A stretch of 64,000 nt of DNA from Anolis sagrei (GCF_037176765.1 NC_090034.1:25489375-25553374), one strand, 5' to 3'. Positions 45,255-57,339 are shown, counted from the first letter of the stretch. Made by a program: numbers and translations. Notes: generated from the sequence alone by a model not told the origin.

Positions 45255-45395
45255 CATTTTTTCAAAATCTGTTACATTGTGTTATCCAAACGAGATAATC
45301 CACATTATCCTCTTTGAACTGGATTATAGTCTACGTTGTCCTAAAATCCAGTTCAAAACAGATAGCCTGGATTTGATATAGCAGTGTAAATCCGG
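45255..45395. mobile_element. MITE fragment, foldback type
   Basis: It pairs gttatccaaacgagataatc with later ccagttcaaaacagatagcc wording and ends agcagtgtaaatccgggcc, which is the inverted form of ggctggatctacactgcc at 43820. Confidence 0.55.
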
Positions 45396-45961
45396 GCCGC
45401 TCCAATCAATTTCCCGAGTTTCCTCGCCTTCATGGGGTGACTGATCAGTCTTGGAAGCTTCCAAGAATCACAATTCATCTCTTAAAAACATTACAGGCTT
45501 CCTTCCTCCACTTTTTACCATTGGAGAAAAATACTCATCCAAACTTCCATTGTTCTGCAACCTTGAAAATTCCCTGCACAAAGCGTCATACAGTTTGCTG
45601 GTACAACCCTTCAGTGCCCAAGTAGCATCCATGCATCACAAAGGCATGAAAAAGAGGACCAGCAGCAGTTCCTAAAAGATAAAGGAGAAGGTCTGCAAGT
45701 GCTTTCACTCTTTGACACATATATCCTGCATAAATTTAGAGGAAATTAAGCACTCGTTCCTGAGACAGTATGCTTTGAATCAAGTTGAGCCAGGCATAGC
45801 GTTTTTCCCTTCGGTTTTGGAACCACTTGACTAGAGCTATTGGAATACTATTCTGTTTAAATAAAGGCTTATGAAAGAAAGGCACCCCCCCCCCCCGCAA
45901 TGTTGTTAGCCAGCAACTATAACCAGCCCATGAAAATGGTAAAGAATGATGAGAGCTCAGG

Positions 45962-46445
45962 CGCAACATTGCGGCTGGGCTTAGCACAGCGGGTTAAACC
46001 ACTAAGCTGTAGAAAATCCTGCCAATCAAAAGGTTGGCAGTTCAAGCCTGGGTCAGGGAGAACACCCGCCGTCAGTCCACTTTCTGCTCACCTAGCAGAT
46101 CGAAAACAAATGTAAGTAGATAAATAGGCACCTCTTTAAGCGGGGTGGTAATAAAAGAAGGCGCCCATAAGGACATGCCAATTGTATAGAAATCTATGGA
46201 CGACAAAGCTCCTCGGCATGGAAGATGGAGCAACAGCAGCCCCCACTCCTCCCGTGGCCGGAATTGAACACAACCTCCAGATGGTAGAGATGGAAAAAGA
46301 TGGGAAGCCTTTACCTTTGTTTATGTATTGTCGGTCCTTGTTAATTGTATAACGGCATTGAATGTTTGCCGTATATGTGTTCTGTAATCCACCCTGAGTC
46401 CCCTCAGGAAGATAGAGTGGAATATAACTAAAGTACCATATATTA
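45962..46445 (+). mobile_element. Sauria-type SINE with LINE-like tail
   Basis: The head (ttagcacagcgggttaaacc), B-box-like gttcaagcc, body (agatcgaaaac, gataaataggcacc) and tail (gtaatccaccctgagtcccc) are in the usual order. Confidence 0.82.
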
Positions 46446-46449
46446 TTAT

Positions 46450-47180
46450 TATTATTTGGAAGCCCACAATACTTGCAGGGCTGCATTTCTACTACTACCA
46501 CGGCAGAGAAACAGAATGGCCCTTACGTTTCCAAAAATAGTGCAGATTTGTGTATATTAAGGCCAAGATTTGCATCCTTTCATATGACAAAAAAGCATCC
46601 ACTCAGTTGGACCACGCATGTCCCGGTTGAGGATATATTCAGGCATCAGATACACCACAACCAGGGTGAAGAGCGTGTCATTATTTCCTGGATGTGGAAA
46701 ACAGCACAATCATAACACAGGTGAACCAGATCACTAAGGAAACCACATGGCCACATCTTCCAGATGTTGTTGGACTCTGGCTCCCACCATCCCTGACCAC
46801 AACAATCCTGGATGAGGCTGATGGGAGCTGGAGACCAACAGCATCAGGAGTGCTATCAACAATGCCCAAAATGAGAATAAGAAGGCTATCGATGGGCTAA
46901 GCTACTCAGTGCATGGAATTCATCCTCTTTGGTTTTAAGGTGAGATCAATGGAGAAAGCAGCCCACTCACCCTCCTCCATCGCAGCTCTAAGAAAACTCA
47001 ACCCCATCTTGGAATCTGTGATTGATCACAAAAGGGATCCTGCTACTGAAACTAACCAGTTCTCTGTCCATAATAAACATCAGTTCTTGGTGTCTGTTTG
47101 GAGCTGGAAGGCGTACGAAGGTTGTTTTAATGGGAAGGGGATGCCAAAGAAAGTCTCAACCACCTCCTTCGCATACATTG
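46450..47180. other. Intergenic stretch with one foldback MITE
   Basis: 46760-46860 is an inverted repeat (ccagatgttgttggactctg; gctggagaccaacagcatc). The rest shows no recognised feature. An ITPRIPL2 3' UTR would end to the right of 47580. Confidence 0.5.
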
Positions 47181-47184
47181 TGTG

Positions 47185-47585
47185 TTTCAAATAATAATAA
47201 TAATAATAACAACAACAACAACAACAACAATAATAATAAGAAGTGTTATGTCAGTCGTACCCTTCATACAGCATGTCACTTTGGCCCCAAGTGACCTCCA
47301 AAAGAAGAAAGACAGAAGCCTGCTGCTTTGGAGAATGGGACATAATGGAGCCATAGATTCAAATGGCAGGAAAAGAGATTCCAACTGAACATTGGGACGA
47401 CCTTTCTGATGGTAATAACTGTTCAATAGAACACACTGCCTTGTAAAGCAGTGGAATAGTCTTCTCTGGGGGTTTTCAAGCAGAGATTGGGTGGCCATCT
47501 GTCGGGGGGGGGGGGTTGGATTATGTCTGAAAGAAGGAGGTTGGACTGGGTAGCCCTTGGGGTCTTTTCCGAGTCTAGGATTCTA
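47185..47585 (+). mobile_element. (AAT)n/(AAC)n microsatellite and CR1 3' fragment
   Basis: 47192-47237 is a trinucleotide run. 47300-47585 has the CR1 end (ccaactgaacattgggacg; gggtggccatctgtcgg) and octamer-like aggattctaggattcc. A G run lies at about 47506. Confidence 0.8.
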
Positions 47586-47748
47586 GGATTCCTTCATTCA
47601 TTCATTAACTGTGTCCTCCTTTATGGCCAAAGTGGTTGGAGTGGGTGGCCCTCTATGGGGATCCCTTCTGACTCAAGGGTTCGATGCTGCTCCATCCTTG
47701 CCCACCAAGGTGGAGGTCACTTCCTCACCAAGGGTCCCGGCCTGGACT

Positions 47749-49170
47749 TCAGTGGGCATGCTTCCTGTTATCGCAGTGGTGGGTGCCATTCCTGCCCAGG
47801 AGGGTCTCGGCCCGCTGCCAGGCGTCCCACAGCTGCAGGGCCACCCAGTCCAAGAAGGGCTCCTCGAAGCCAGCCAGGAGGTTGAGGTTGACGGAAGTAA
47901 CCTCCTTGAGCATCCGGGGCAGGCCCAGGGCCGGGGGGAGCAGGCTAGCACCACTGCCCAGGAAGAGGTGCGTCATCCTGTGCCTCCTCAGGGCACCCAC
48001 CAGGGAAGCCACCAGCTCCCCCAGGCAGTCCTCTAGCCACTGCCTGCCCCAGGGACCCCGTCGCTGCAGCAACAGGCGCAAGAGGGCTGTCTCAAGAACC
48101 TCAGAGCGGAGGGCCCGGTGCCATTGGTCACGCAGCGGGGGCCCCAAGGTGCGCCCAGTGAGGTCCCGGAGCTCTTCCAGGATCCGGAGGCAATGGAGGT
48201 GGCAGGCGTCTTGGGGGGCCCGCTCCCGTACCCAGCCCCACAGGCGCCGCTCCAGGTGGGAGGTGTCCAGTGTCCAGAGGGTGCCTTGGTGACCTGGCAA
48301 TGGGGTCAAAAAGATGCCCTTGCCAATGGGAAGGGCTGGAGTGAGGCGTAAGGAAAGGCAGAGGTGGCTGCAGACGTAGTCGTCAGAACAAGGGCCAAGG
48401 CGGAGGACGGGAGGCCGCCCAGGGCCCGCCTTGAGGCTCAGGTGCTCCTGCAGGCTACAACGGACTGCCCGCAGGCTCCGCTTAAGCTGTGCTGCGAACC
48501 AGCGCAGTGTTAGTGCCGAGGACAAGTGGGGGACTCCTTGGGGCCCCTCAATACACAGCGCTTCTACTCCAGCTCCGTCTTCCTTGAGAAAGACCTCCAG
48601 GGTGCAGGCAAAGACCCCTTGGGGCTCCTTGGAGGGAGCCACTTGGAGGCAGATTCCTGGCGGGAGGCGCAAAGGCAGCAACACCTCGAAGGCGGCGCCA
48701 GGACGTCGAGGTTGTTCGTGGGCACCACCCAGCACCCAGTCACCCCGCAGCGCCATCCTCAAGGGGCCCCCTTCTCTCCCAGCCTTGGCCACCGTGGTTG
48801 CCACCCGGCCCAGGCGAGCCTTGCTATGGCCCAAGACGTGTGAGGAGGGACGGAGCAGCTGCTGCTGGGTGGAGAAGGCCTCCAAGGCCAAGCGACGACC
48901 ACTGTGGGCCTTGACCTCGACCCTTGATGGCACCGCTCTTGCCTCCTTGGTGCCTTGTTGGCAGCGGAGACGTCGTCTCAAGGCCCAGGCACTCAAAACC
49001 AGCAGGGCCACCAACAGCAATAATGAGCTATCTTTCAGGAAGGAGGTCGTCGTGGCACCTTCTCCTCCAACGACAATTGTACGGCTCCTCCAGACCTGCC
49101 AGAGGCACAGCAGCGCCAAGGGCCAGAAGACCCACTCATTGAGGCGGTAAGAGGAGGAGGCCGTGGTCAT
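47749..49170 (-). CDS. ITPRIPL2: ITPRIP-like 2 protein, single coding exon
   Basis: Intact minus-strand frame of 473 codons from the chosen ATG; an in-frame ATG 9 bases further upstream (49179) gives 476. I chose the inner one because its context (GCCATGA) is better. The protein matches ITPRIPL2 (IP3-receptor-interacting-protein-like, Mab-21-type fold): LNEWVFWPL then a second hydrophobic run LLLLVALLVLSAWALRRR near residue 45-65, SSHVLGHSKA, ALRGDWVLGG, FEVLLPLRLPP, LTLRWFAAQLKRSL, and HLHCLRILEELRDL. Human is about 535 residues, so this one is shorter, mainly in linkers. Human ITPRIPL2 also has its whole coding region in one exon, and it too lies between COQ7 and SYT17. Function of the family is poorly defined; a membrane-anchored role is inferred from the hydrophobic N-terminus. 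Confidence 0.93.
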   Translation of the reverse strand: MTTASSSYRLNEWVFWPLALLCLWQVWRSRTIVVGGEGATTTSFLKDSSLLLLVALLVLSAWALRRRLRCQQGTKEARAVPSRVEVKAHSGRRLALEAFSTQQQLLRPSSHVLGHSKARLGRVATTVAKAGREGGPLRMALRGDWVLGGAHEQPRRPGAAFEVLLPLRLPPGICLQVAPSKEPQGVFACTLEVFLKEDGAGVEALCIEGPQGVPHLSSALTLRWFAAQLKRSLRAVRCSLQEHLSLKAGPGRPPVLRLGPCSDDYVCSHLCLSLRLTPALPIGKGIFLTPLPGHQGTLWTLDTSHLERRLWGWVRERAPQDACHLHCLRILEELRDLTGRTLGPPLRDQWHRALRSEVLETALLRLLLQRRGPWGRQWLEDCLGELVASLVGALRRHRMTHLFLGSGASLLPPALGLPRMLKEVTSVNLNLLAGFEEPFLDWVALQLWDAWQRAETLLGRNGTHHCDNRKHAH

Positions 49171-49890
49171 GGCTAACATCGAGGGGGCCTCTGTGCATGC
49201 GCAGAGTGCATGGCGCCCCGACTCTTGACACGTGGGGTTCGCAATCTCTGTCTCTCAAGGGCTGTTGCAAACAGGAAGGATGTCTTGGAGATCTCTCCTG
49301 CATAAGATCACCATGAATCCAATCGTTCCATGACTAAGCCCCAGGAGGAGGAGGAGGAGGTCATGGCTGGCATTGAGGAGGCCTCTGAGGATGCGCAGAG
49401 TGCATAGCGCCCCAACTCTTGACACATGGGGTTCACAGTCTCTGTCTCTCAAGGGCTGTTGCGAACAGGAAGGATGTCTTGGAGGTCTCTCCTGTGTAAG
49501 GTCACCATGAATCCAATCTTTCCATGACAAAGCCCCAGGAGGAGGAGGTGGTCATGGCTGGCATCGAGGGGGGCTCTGAGCATTGGCCATTGGCGCCCCA
49601 ACTCGTGAAGCGAAGCAGTTTCTGTCTCTGTCTCAAGGAAGGACATCTTGGAGGTCTCTCCTGCGTAAGGTCACCATGAATCCAATCTTTCCATGACTAA
49701 GCCCCAGGAGGAGGAGGTGGTGGTCATAACTGGCATTGAAGGAGCCTCTGAGCATGTGCGGAGTGCATGGCGTGGCCATTGGTGTCCCAACTCTTGAAGC
49801 GTGGGTTCACAGTCTCTGTCTCAAGGCAAGGCGTCTTGGAGGTGTTTCCTTCCTACGCTCACTATGAACCAAAGCATTCCATGACCAAGC
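49148..49890 (-). repeat. Four tandem units covering the ITPRIPL2 start and leader
   Basis: Units of about 170-195 bp begin near 49148, 49345, 49541 and 49711. Each has ggtcatggctggcat or variants, ctctgagcatgcgcagagtg or variants, ctctgtctctcaagg and ccatgaatccaatc. The first unit carries the real start codon of ITPRIPL2. The next two carry the same ATGACC as short upstream frames (MTSSSSWGLV-like) in the leader. Confidence 0.88.
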
Positions 49891-50089
49891 CCTGCATGCT
49901 GGCCTCCACACAAGGAGTCTGAGTACAACAGAACGTGGTCCTCTTCTAACCTCTGTCCACACTCCAGAGTCCTTTGGTGGAGCTTCCTTCTCAGCACAGG
50001 GAACAGCCCAGTCCGTGGGGATGCCAAACTACAGCTCAGCAGCACTGGGAGTGTATGGACCGGGATTCCTGCCCATGAGTCTCAAGCCA

Positions 50090-50475
50090 TGCAATCTCTC
50101 CGAAAAGAAGGAAGGAAGGAAGGAAGGACAACTCCAACTCCAACTCCTCCTCCTTCTTTCTCCTTCGGCCTCTTTCCGACGGCGGAGGCGGCTCTATCCC
50201 TCCCTCCTTGCTTGCTTACTTCTCCTGTCCCGGGACGGGGCTGAGGAGGCTCTCCTCTCCTTCTCCTCCCCCTCCTTCCTTCCTTCCTTCTGCCGGACCG
50301 TTACTTCCCGAGGCCCCGCCGGGGAGGCTGCTTCCTCCTCCTCCTCCTCCTCCTCCTCCTCCTCGTCTAAGGAGACCCAGATCTCAGTGTCGCCGCCCCG
50401 TTGAGCTCAGAGAGAGGAGGAGGAAAGGGCCCAGGGAGGAAGAGAACGAGGGAGAGAGAGAGAGCACTAGCCAGC
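50090..50475 (-). promoter_or_regulatory. ITPRIPL2: CpG-rich region, candidate ITPRIPL2 promoter
   Basis: G+C-rich and CpG-bearing (ttccgacggcggaggcgg; cccgggacgggg; cgaggccccgccgg) with a (CTC)n run at 50333-50364. It sits about 1 kb upstream of the ITPRIPL2 start. No splice signals were resolved between. Confidence 0.55.
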
Positions 50476-50569
50476 GTTGTCCATAGACATCTCCAAGGCC
50501 ATGTGGCCAGCATTTATAAAGCAACCCCATTGTGGATTTCCGCAATGGAGCACGCCAAAGGAGACTCTT

Positions 50570-51745
50570 AGGTTGGAGAATATGGCCAAGATACAAAGGC
50601 ATTTTAATTAAAGGTAAAACAGAGATTCAAACTTTTGAACAATTGAACAATAGCTACGAAAATTGAACATGGCTTCATTATATACACATTAAAGAATATT
50701 ATAAACAAGATATAAAAATAGGATTTGACTGGGAAGAAAATGCATGGGACAAATTTTTAAGAATGGAAAAGAAAATTATAACAACAACTTACAATAAATT
50801 ATTAGTGTGGTTAACTGCAAAGGAACCGGTCAAATCAGGTATGATTAAATGGGCTGAAAACTTAAGAAGACCAATTCAATTTAGAGAATGGGAAGAAATG
50901 TGGAACAAAAAGTTGAAATACACCTATGCAATGGATTGGAAGGAAAATTGGATTAAAATGTTCCACAGATGGTATACTACAAAAAACTAAGGCATAGGTA
51001 TAAAAACACATCTGATAAATGCTGGAAGTGTAGTGACCAGATAGGTACATTTTACCACATGTGGTGGTCATGTAAGGAAACATCCAAATATTGGTCATTA
51101 ATACATGAGGAAACACAAAAAATTCTTAAGAGAAAGTTTAAGAAGAAACCAGAATATTATCTGTTAGGCTCCACAGACCTGGAACTACAACTTGAAGAGA
51201 ATGAAGACAACTTACTAACTTATATTACAACAGCAGCTAGAATTAGCTTTGCAAGACATTGGAAAAAAGAACAAATTCCCATTATTGATGAATGGCTAGA
51301 TAAGCTTAAAGAAATAAGAGACATGGATGAACTTACTTTTTAGTTAAAAAAAATTACCAGGAAATCTATAAAAAGGACAGATTGGACCCTTTTTATGACT
51401 ATGAAAAAAAATAGAAAAACAATATAGACTAAGAAGATATAAATGAGATGAAGAAATAACTGAAGAAGATCCTGGGATTTGAGTGGAGGTCATTTTAGTT
51501 TTAGGTTTTGTTTTTGGTTTTTTTGTATTTTTTGTACCCTTTTTGTATTTTCGTCATTTTTTCATTTTTATATATATATATTCTCTTTTTTTCTTTTTTC
51601 CTTTTTTCTAGTTTGTTGGCTTTTTTTGGCTTTTTTCTTCTCTTCTTGGTGGTGGATATGTTTCCTACGTTTCTATCTCCTTTTTAATTGTTCTCCCTCT
51701 TTCCATGTGTTTGTGTTTAAAATACTCAATAAAATTTATTTTAAA
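50570..51745 (+). mobile_element. L1 LINE 3' end
   Basis: Frames at 50763-50990 and 50969-51343 encode the L1 ORF2 C-terminus: KIITTTYNKLLVWLT, FREWEEMWNKKLKYT, WKENWIKMFHRWY, then the CCHC-like knuckle CWKCSDQIGTFYHMWWSC and HWKKEQIPIIDEWLDKL. At least two frame breaks. A T-rich 3' UTR ends at atactcaataaaatttatt and an A run at about 51745. Confidence 0.93.
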
Positions 51746-51934
51746 AAAAGAAAATTGAAAATATTATACAGAATAAAAGATGGAGTGGGAAACGGAGGGG
51801 TTCGTTATTTACCATTTTCCATTGTCTTATGGTGTCCCAAATAGATTTTTGTCTTTTTCATAATCTTCGAAAGGCTTCCAATTTGTCAATTTTATCGGGG
51901 TACCCGAGATCTTTTTCAGAAAAAAAGTTAATTT

Positions 51935-52155
51935 GTCCATGTCCGACTCTGGGGGTTGGTGTACATCTCCATTTCTAAGCCAAAGAGCCAGCGTTGTCCA
52001 TAAACATCTCCAAGGCCATGTGGCCAGCATGACTGAATGGAGCGCCGTTACTTTCCCGCAGAAGTGGTACCTATTGATCTACTCACATTTGCATGTTTTC
52101 GAACTGCTAGGTTGGCAGAAGCTGGGGCTAACAGTGGGAGCTCACCCCACTCCCC
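51935..52155 (-). mobile_element. Sauria-type SINE
   Basis: The reverse complement has the body (gtagatcaataggtacc, tggccacatggccttggag) and tail (aacccccagagtcggacatg). Its head abuts the next SINE. Confidence 0.85.
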
Positions 52156-52378
52156 AGGGGCCTCCAGTGGCACATTAGTGTTAAACCCTTGTGCCAGCAG
52201 GAGTGAAGGTCATAGGTTCGAATTCGGGGAGAGCGTGGATGAGCTCCTTCTGTCAGCTCCTGTTCCCCATGTGGGGACATGAGAGAAGCCTCCCACAAGG
52301 ATGGTAAAACATCTGGGTGTCCCTTGGGCAATGTCCTTGCAGACAGCCAATTCTCTCACACCAGAAGTGACTTAAAGT
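52156..52378 (+). mobile_element. tRNA-derived SINE (family A)
   Basis: Head ccagtggcacattagtgtta, B-box ggttcgaattcgg, body gacatgagagaagcctccca, end cacaccagaagtgacttaa. It lies head to head with the previous SINE. Confidence 0.88.
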
Positions 52379-52379
52379 T

Positions 52380-52960
52380 ATTTTATGTCTTCACCCGTAC
52401 TTTGAAACTTGTTTTTCAAAGTTTTCTTCTTGGAGGCAAGATTTGCAGGACTGACGCCTTCTTTCTCCAGAGTCTGTTTTCCCCCTTATATTCTTGTTCA
52501 TTCCCATTTCTCATCTGGGATGACAAAATGTTCTGTCCTTCTATTCATCATCGTCTGCTGAAGGTGTTCCTGGATCCATAATCTTAGGAACACATCTTGA
52601 TCATTCTGTTGATTTATTGTTCCACATCAGAGTTACTTACTGTTATAGCGAACCATTTCTGTTGGCACAAGAGCGAGAGATTTCAGTTGCTCTGTTAACA
52701 TCCTTTAATAATTGACAAGGGAGACCTATTGCACTTTACGACAACGAACCGCCTGGTCAGCCACTGACTTGTCCAGTGCAGTGCTATGGTCACCTTGAGC
52801 CCTGGGCATCAAATTTAGGGAGGGATATAAGGGGTCAAAGGGCAAGGTGAGTGATAAGAGCCGAGTTTGGAACTGAGATATCTTGGAGAAGAAATATGTC
52901 ACCTTTGTGAATAAATCAGTGGCATATTCTCATTTAGAGTACAGCATGTGAGTCTAAACA
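52380..52960. other. Intergenic stretch, nothing recognised
   Basis: No coding motif or repeat family assigned. Confidence 0.5.
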
Positions 52961-52972
52961 CTTCATTTCAGC

Positions 52973-53264
52973 CAGGCCCGTAGCCAGGATTTCGTTTCGG
53001 GGGCTGAATTTTTTCAGGGGTGGTTTCGGGGGGGCTGAGTTTCGGCGGAGGCTGAGTCTGAGTGAAAGAGGGTCTAGCCTAGCAAACCTTTTGTATCATT
53101 ACCCCAATACCCCTATGCATATGGGATATATTGAGTATGGTGATCAGATCATGATATGAATAAACATAACAGTTTAAATAATGCACCAGTAAGGCCTTTT
53201 CGCGAACCACCATGAGAATTTCGGAGGGGGCTGAAGCCCCTCGAGCCCCCCCCCCCCATGCCTG
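52973..53264 (+). mobile_element. hAT MITE with perfect 8-bp TSD
   Basis: It starts CAGGCCCGTAGCC and ends CATGCCTG. The octamer ATTTCAGC is present at both sides (52965-52972 and 53265-53272). Noncoding, with G-rich left and C-rich right parts. Confidence 0.88.
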
Positions 53265-53274
53265 ATTTCAGCAA

Positions 53275-53945
53275 AGATACTGTACAGTGTAGAGGGAAGA
53301 GTGGTAAATTTTGAAATGCTATTGCTCATCACAACAATGTTCTCAGCAGGATTGGAGTGTAAAGATCTAGGCATGGCAATAAACCAATCCATGCAAACTT
53401 AGACCCAGCCTTTGGCACTCTTTGTTGACTGGTGCCTCCCGGGTTCAATTGCACAACACAAAGTCCCGTGTTGCCAGACACTCGCAGCCAAAGAACCTGC
53501 CACAAGTAAAGCAGTAACCAATCCACTTCAATAGTCTTTGTGTCAGAAAAGTTTTATATGTGATAGGTAGACCTCTCAGCATCCCGTCTTCTGTGCCAGT
53601 GACATGTCTTTTCAAGTGTGTTTTGGGGGTGGTCTTTTCATCCTGCTCAATTCAGCTTTGCCGAAAAGGCTCAGCGCACACATCTGACAGCAGTGGCTGC
53701 ACAACATTCACCCCCAGTAAAAGAGGACAGTGTGTAGGGGAACATTGGATGGGTTGGGAGGAGTCATCGCTCGCTTGTGTGATATGCCTGATGCCATTAT
53801 TTTATTAGATATGGATGTCAGATGGGGTGAATAGATATCGAGTCCCCATCTAGCATTCTTAAACGACGGGTTGCTTACTTAAAAGTGTGTTTTCTGAGGT
53901 GTGGGATAAGGAGCAGCCGTTTGTAAAACGAATGGATCATTACTT
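53275..53945. other. Intergenic stretch, nothing recognised
   Basis: Only short frames without motifs. Confidence 0.5.
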
Positions 53946-53949
53946 CTTA

Positions 53950-55205
53950 TTTCAGACCTTACTTAGTTACTTAGGCGATCCCTCGTTGTCCGAGTAGGAT
54001 TGTCTTCCAAGATCGGTGTACTGGCGGTGGGTCCATAGGCGACTGTGGAGCCCTATTCTTGAATTGCATCTTCTCCCGCAGTAAGGGCATTGGTTTCCAG
54101 GTGGAAGGCGGTCTCGGTCGGGGTTGGCTTGACATGCCTTCCTCTTGGCCCATTTCTCTTTTGCTCTCCATTCATGCCTTTTCAAATTCTACAGCACTGC
54201 TGGTCACAGTTGACCTCCAGCTGCAGTGCTGAAGGGCCAGGGCTTCCCAGTTCTCAGTGTCTATGCCAGAGTTTTTAAGGTTGGCTTTGAGCCCATCTTT
54301 AAATCTCTTTTTCTGCCCACCAACATTCTGTTTTCCATTCTTGAGTTCGGAATAGAGCAACTGCTTTGGGAGACTGTGGTCGGGCATCCAATGTGGCTGG
54401 TCAAGTGGATTTGATGGCAGAGGACCATCGCTTCAGTGCTGGTGGTCTTTGCTTCTTCAAGCACGCTGACATTTGTCCACTTGTCTTCCTTAGAGATTTG
54501 TAGGATTTTTCGGAGGCAACGCTGATGGAATTGTTCTAGGAGTTGCATGTGACGTCTGTAGATAGACCACGTCTCTCAGGCGTGTAGCAGGGTTGGGAGG
54601 ACAATAGCTTTATAAATAAGCACCTTGGTTTTCCTACGGATGTCCTGGTCCTCAAACACACTCTGCTTTATTTGGGAAAATGCTGCACTCACAGAGCTCA
54701 GACGGTGTTGTATTTCAGTGTCAATGTTGACTTTTGTGGATAGGTGGCTGCCAAGGTAGCGGAAATTGTCAACATTTTCTAATGTTACACCATTGAGCTG
54801 TATTTCTGGCATTGGAGAGGGATTGGCTGCTGACTGCTGGAATAGCACTTTGGTTTTCTCAATGTTCAATGAGAGGCCGAGCTTCTCGTATGCTTCTGCA
54901 AAGGTGTTTAGAGTGGCTTGTAGGTCTTCTTCTGAATACGCACAGATGATGTTGTCATCAGCATATTGGAGTTCTATAACAGATGTTGTGACCTTGGTTT
55001 TGGCTTTCAGTCTGCTGAGGTTAAATAGCTTGCCATCTGTTCAATGGGAAGCTTCCCATCAACAAGATGGAAGTATCATAGCAATGAAGATGGAAAATAA
55101 GGTTGGGGCAATAACACATCTCTGTTTGACACCTGATTACACCTTAGATGGGTCACTTTGGGAGCTATTGCTGTCCAAGTGGAATAACAGCATGACAACA
55201 TTGTA
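53950..55205 (-). mobile_element. Non-LTR LINE with C-terminal zinc finger, second copy
   Basis: Minus-strand frames give LNIEKTKVLFQQSA, NGVTLENVDNFRYLGSHLS and EDQDIRRKTKVLIYKAIVLP, then LEQFHQRCLRKILQIS, LVGRKRDLKMGSK, and finally a zinc finger CPYCGRRCNSRIGLHSRLWTH (two Cys, two His) at about 54060-54120. Same family as 3358-5600. Frame breaks are several. Confidence 0.82.
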
Positions 55206-55209
55206 GTGC

Positions 55210-56340
55210 GACAGGGTCCTGAGCCATCTGTGTTGTTATTGTTGCTCCTGGCGCCATCCTCCTCCCTCGAACCCATTATTCCCGTTCATTCTACAAGGAT
55301 GATAAAAATGGCATGGAATATAGGACACTTAAAGTAACTGTTTGTTTTTCAAGCACCTACTTGAAGGAACTAATTCCTTGACTCATCTCCAGGGCTCTGT
55401 GTATACATAAAACATTCCAGGTACACACTGCCCTCTCTGAGGACTCTGGCGTTCCTTAGCAGCAAAACAGAATTGTGCCAAAACATACCTGGGAGAGTCC
55501 CAGTTGCTAACTCACAAATCAACAGCAAGGGCTACTGGTGACAGCGGTAGTCAGGGAGAAATCGAAACAGTTACAGTCAACAGGTGTAAGTATGGTGTGG
55601 TTCCTGGAAAGTTGGGTCCAAAAAATATCCATCAGTCCCCATTGTACCTTACAAAGCACTGGTTTGGACTGGAACCTTAAGGAATTGTAGCCGACTGAAG
55701 AGTCAAGCAAAACACATTTCAGATAAACAAATGCCATATCTACATACTAACACCTGTCATGGTGCTAATGGAACATAGTGGTACAAAGTACATGTCCTTT
55801 CCCCATTGTTTGCAGAGACAGTGCAAAGTAACCTTTCATTTTAAGCCAAAGCTTGTGTGAGGATAAAATGGGATAATGGGGGTTTGGGAGAATAACGTTG
55901 TCCTGAACCCTCCTTACAATACGATGTAGTAAATTTAATTCTGAACTAGACAGATATCAAGATTGCCTCCTAAGAAATGAGGACAGATATGGTGTTCCCG
56001 TAAGAGTTTATTCAAGCATTCCTTAAGATCCTACAAAGCTATGTTACTCCAAATCAGGTCAAATAGTGTATTTGAGAAAGAGAAGCACACAAACACTCTT
56101 AATAACAATTCCTTTTTGTTGCAAAGCAGAACTATATGCAGCGCATAACTCACAAAGCACTCCACTATGGTGCCATCAGATGTGGTGGAAGGCATCTTGT
56201 CACTAATATTGAAAGGGGAGCAATAGCTTGTCATATGCTTCTGTAGATGGGGGAGTGAGGGATTGTTTCTTATTCTTTGCCTCTGGCAGCAAAATGGGCA
56301 AGTCTTGCCAGTCATCATCATCATTATTGTTGTTGTTGTT
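55210..56340. other. Intergenic stretch, no gene recognised
   Basis: I looked here for the last COQ7 coding exon on the minus strand and did not find it. (ATC)n/(GTT)n at 56313-56341 ends the stretch. Confidence 0.5.
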
Positions 56341-56343
56341 ATT

Positions 56344-56602
56344 TGTGCCAGGAGTGGCTTGAGAAACTGCAAGTCGCTTCTGGTGTGAGAGAATTGACCA
56401 TCTGCAAGGACGTTGCCCAGGGGACGCCCAGATGTTTTGATGTGTTACCACCCTTGTGGGAGGCTTCTCTCATGTCCCCACACGAGGAGCTGGAGCTGAT
56501 AGAGGGAGCTCATCTGCGCTCTCCTGGATTCGAACCTGCAACCTGTAGGTCTTCAGTCCTGCCGGCACAAGGGTTTAACCGACTGCGCCACTGGGGGCTC
56601 CA
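56344..56602 (-). mobile_element. tRNA-derived SINE (family A), full length
   Basis: The reverse complement starts gagcccccagtggcgcagtc, has gcaggttcgaatcc as B-box and ends cgacttgcagtttctcaagc. Confidence 0.9.
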
Positions 56603-56604
56603 GT

Positions 56605-57335
56605 CTTGCCAGTGGCCAATGATGCTTTGCACTGGAGGGTTGCTTTTGGAGCTGTCTCTGGTCCTGAAATGCCTGGCCCAGCTTTTAGTCACCTGGCACC
56701 TACATATCAGTTACATCCTAGTGAACCAAGATATCTGTTACCTCTTGTATGTTTTCTTCCCAGGTTCTTTATAAACTTTTTTAAAAATCCCTGATTGATT
56801 GCCTTCAATCAAAGGAGTTACACAGATTTGAGTCCACAAACCAAACAAAATTGTAGCTTGCAGTCCTCACGATCTGAAAGCTTCACTATAGAGCAGGCAT
56901 GGGCAAACTTTAGCACTCCAGGTATTTTGGACTTCAACTCCCACAATTCCTAACAGCCTCAGGCCCCTTCCTTTCCCCCCTCAGCCACTTAAGCATTGCA
57001 CTGCATTGCACTGCTACTCCCATCAGCCCTAGCAAGTATATCCTGTGTTCAGGATGATTGGAGATGCAATCCCCAAACCATTTAGAATAGTCGTTTTCAA
57101 ACTTCCATGTTTTCTAGCCTGGAACAGAGGTTACAGTTTTGGGCATATTCAGTATATATTCAATTTGATCTGCAAAACTTCGTACATAGATATTAATAAC
57201 GCAATCAACTATCTGATTTGTATTAACAACAAGATAGTTAATTGGTATTAACAATTTTACACATTAGAAAGGAGATGCTATGAAAGCATTGTCTTTTATA
57301 ATATTAACTAGCATGGCATTCCTTCAATCAAGGCT
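56605..57335. other. Intergenic stretch with half of a foldback MITE
   Basis: 56893-56965 has gggcaaactttagcactcca and cttcaactcccacaattcc, half of a common palindromic MITE. Otherwise nothing recognised. Confidence 0.5.
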
Positions 57336-57337
57336 AC

Positions 57338-57339
<2 letters not shown>

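Noticed and set aside
47684-49150. Plus-strand frames of 202 and 239 codons
   Set aside because: Antisense shadows of the ITPRIPL2 coding exon.
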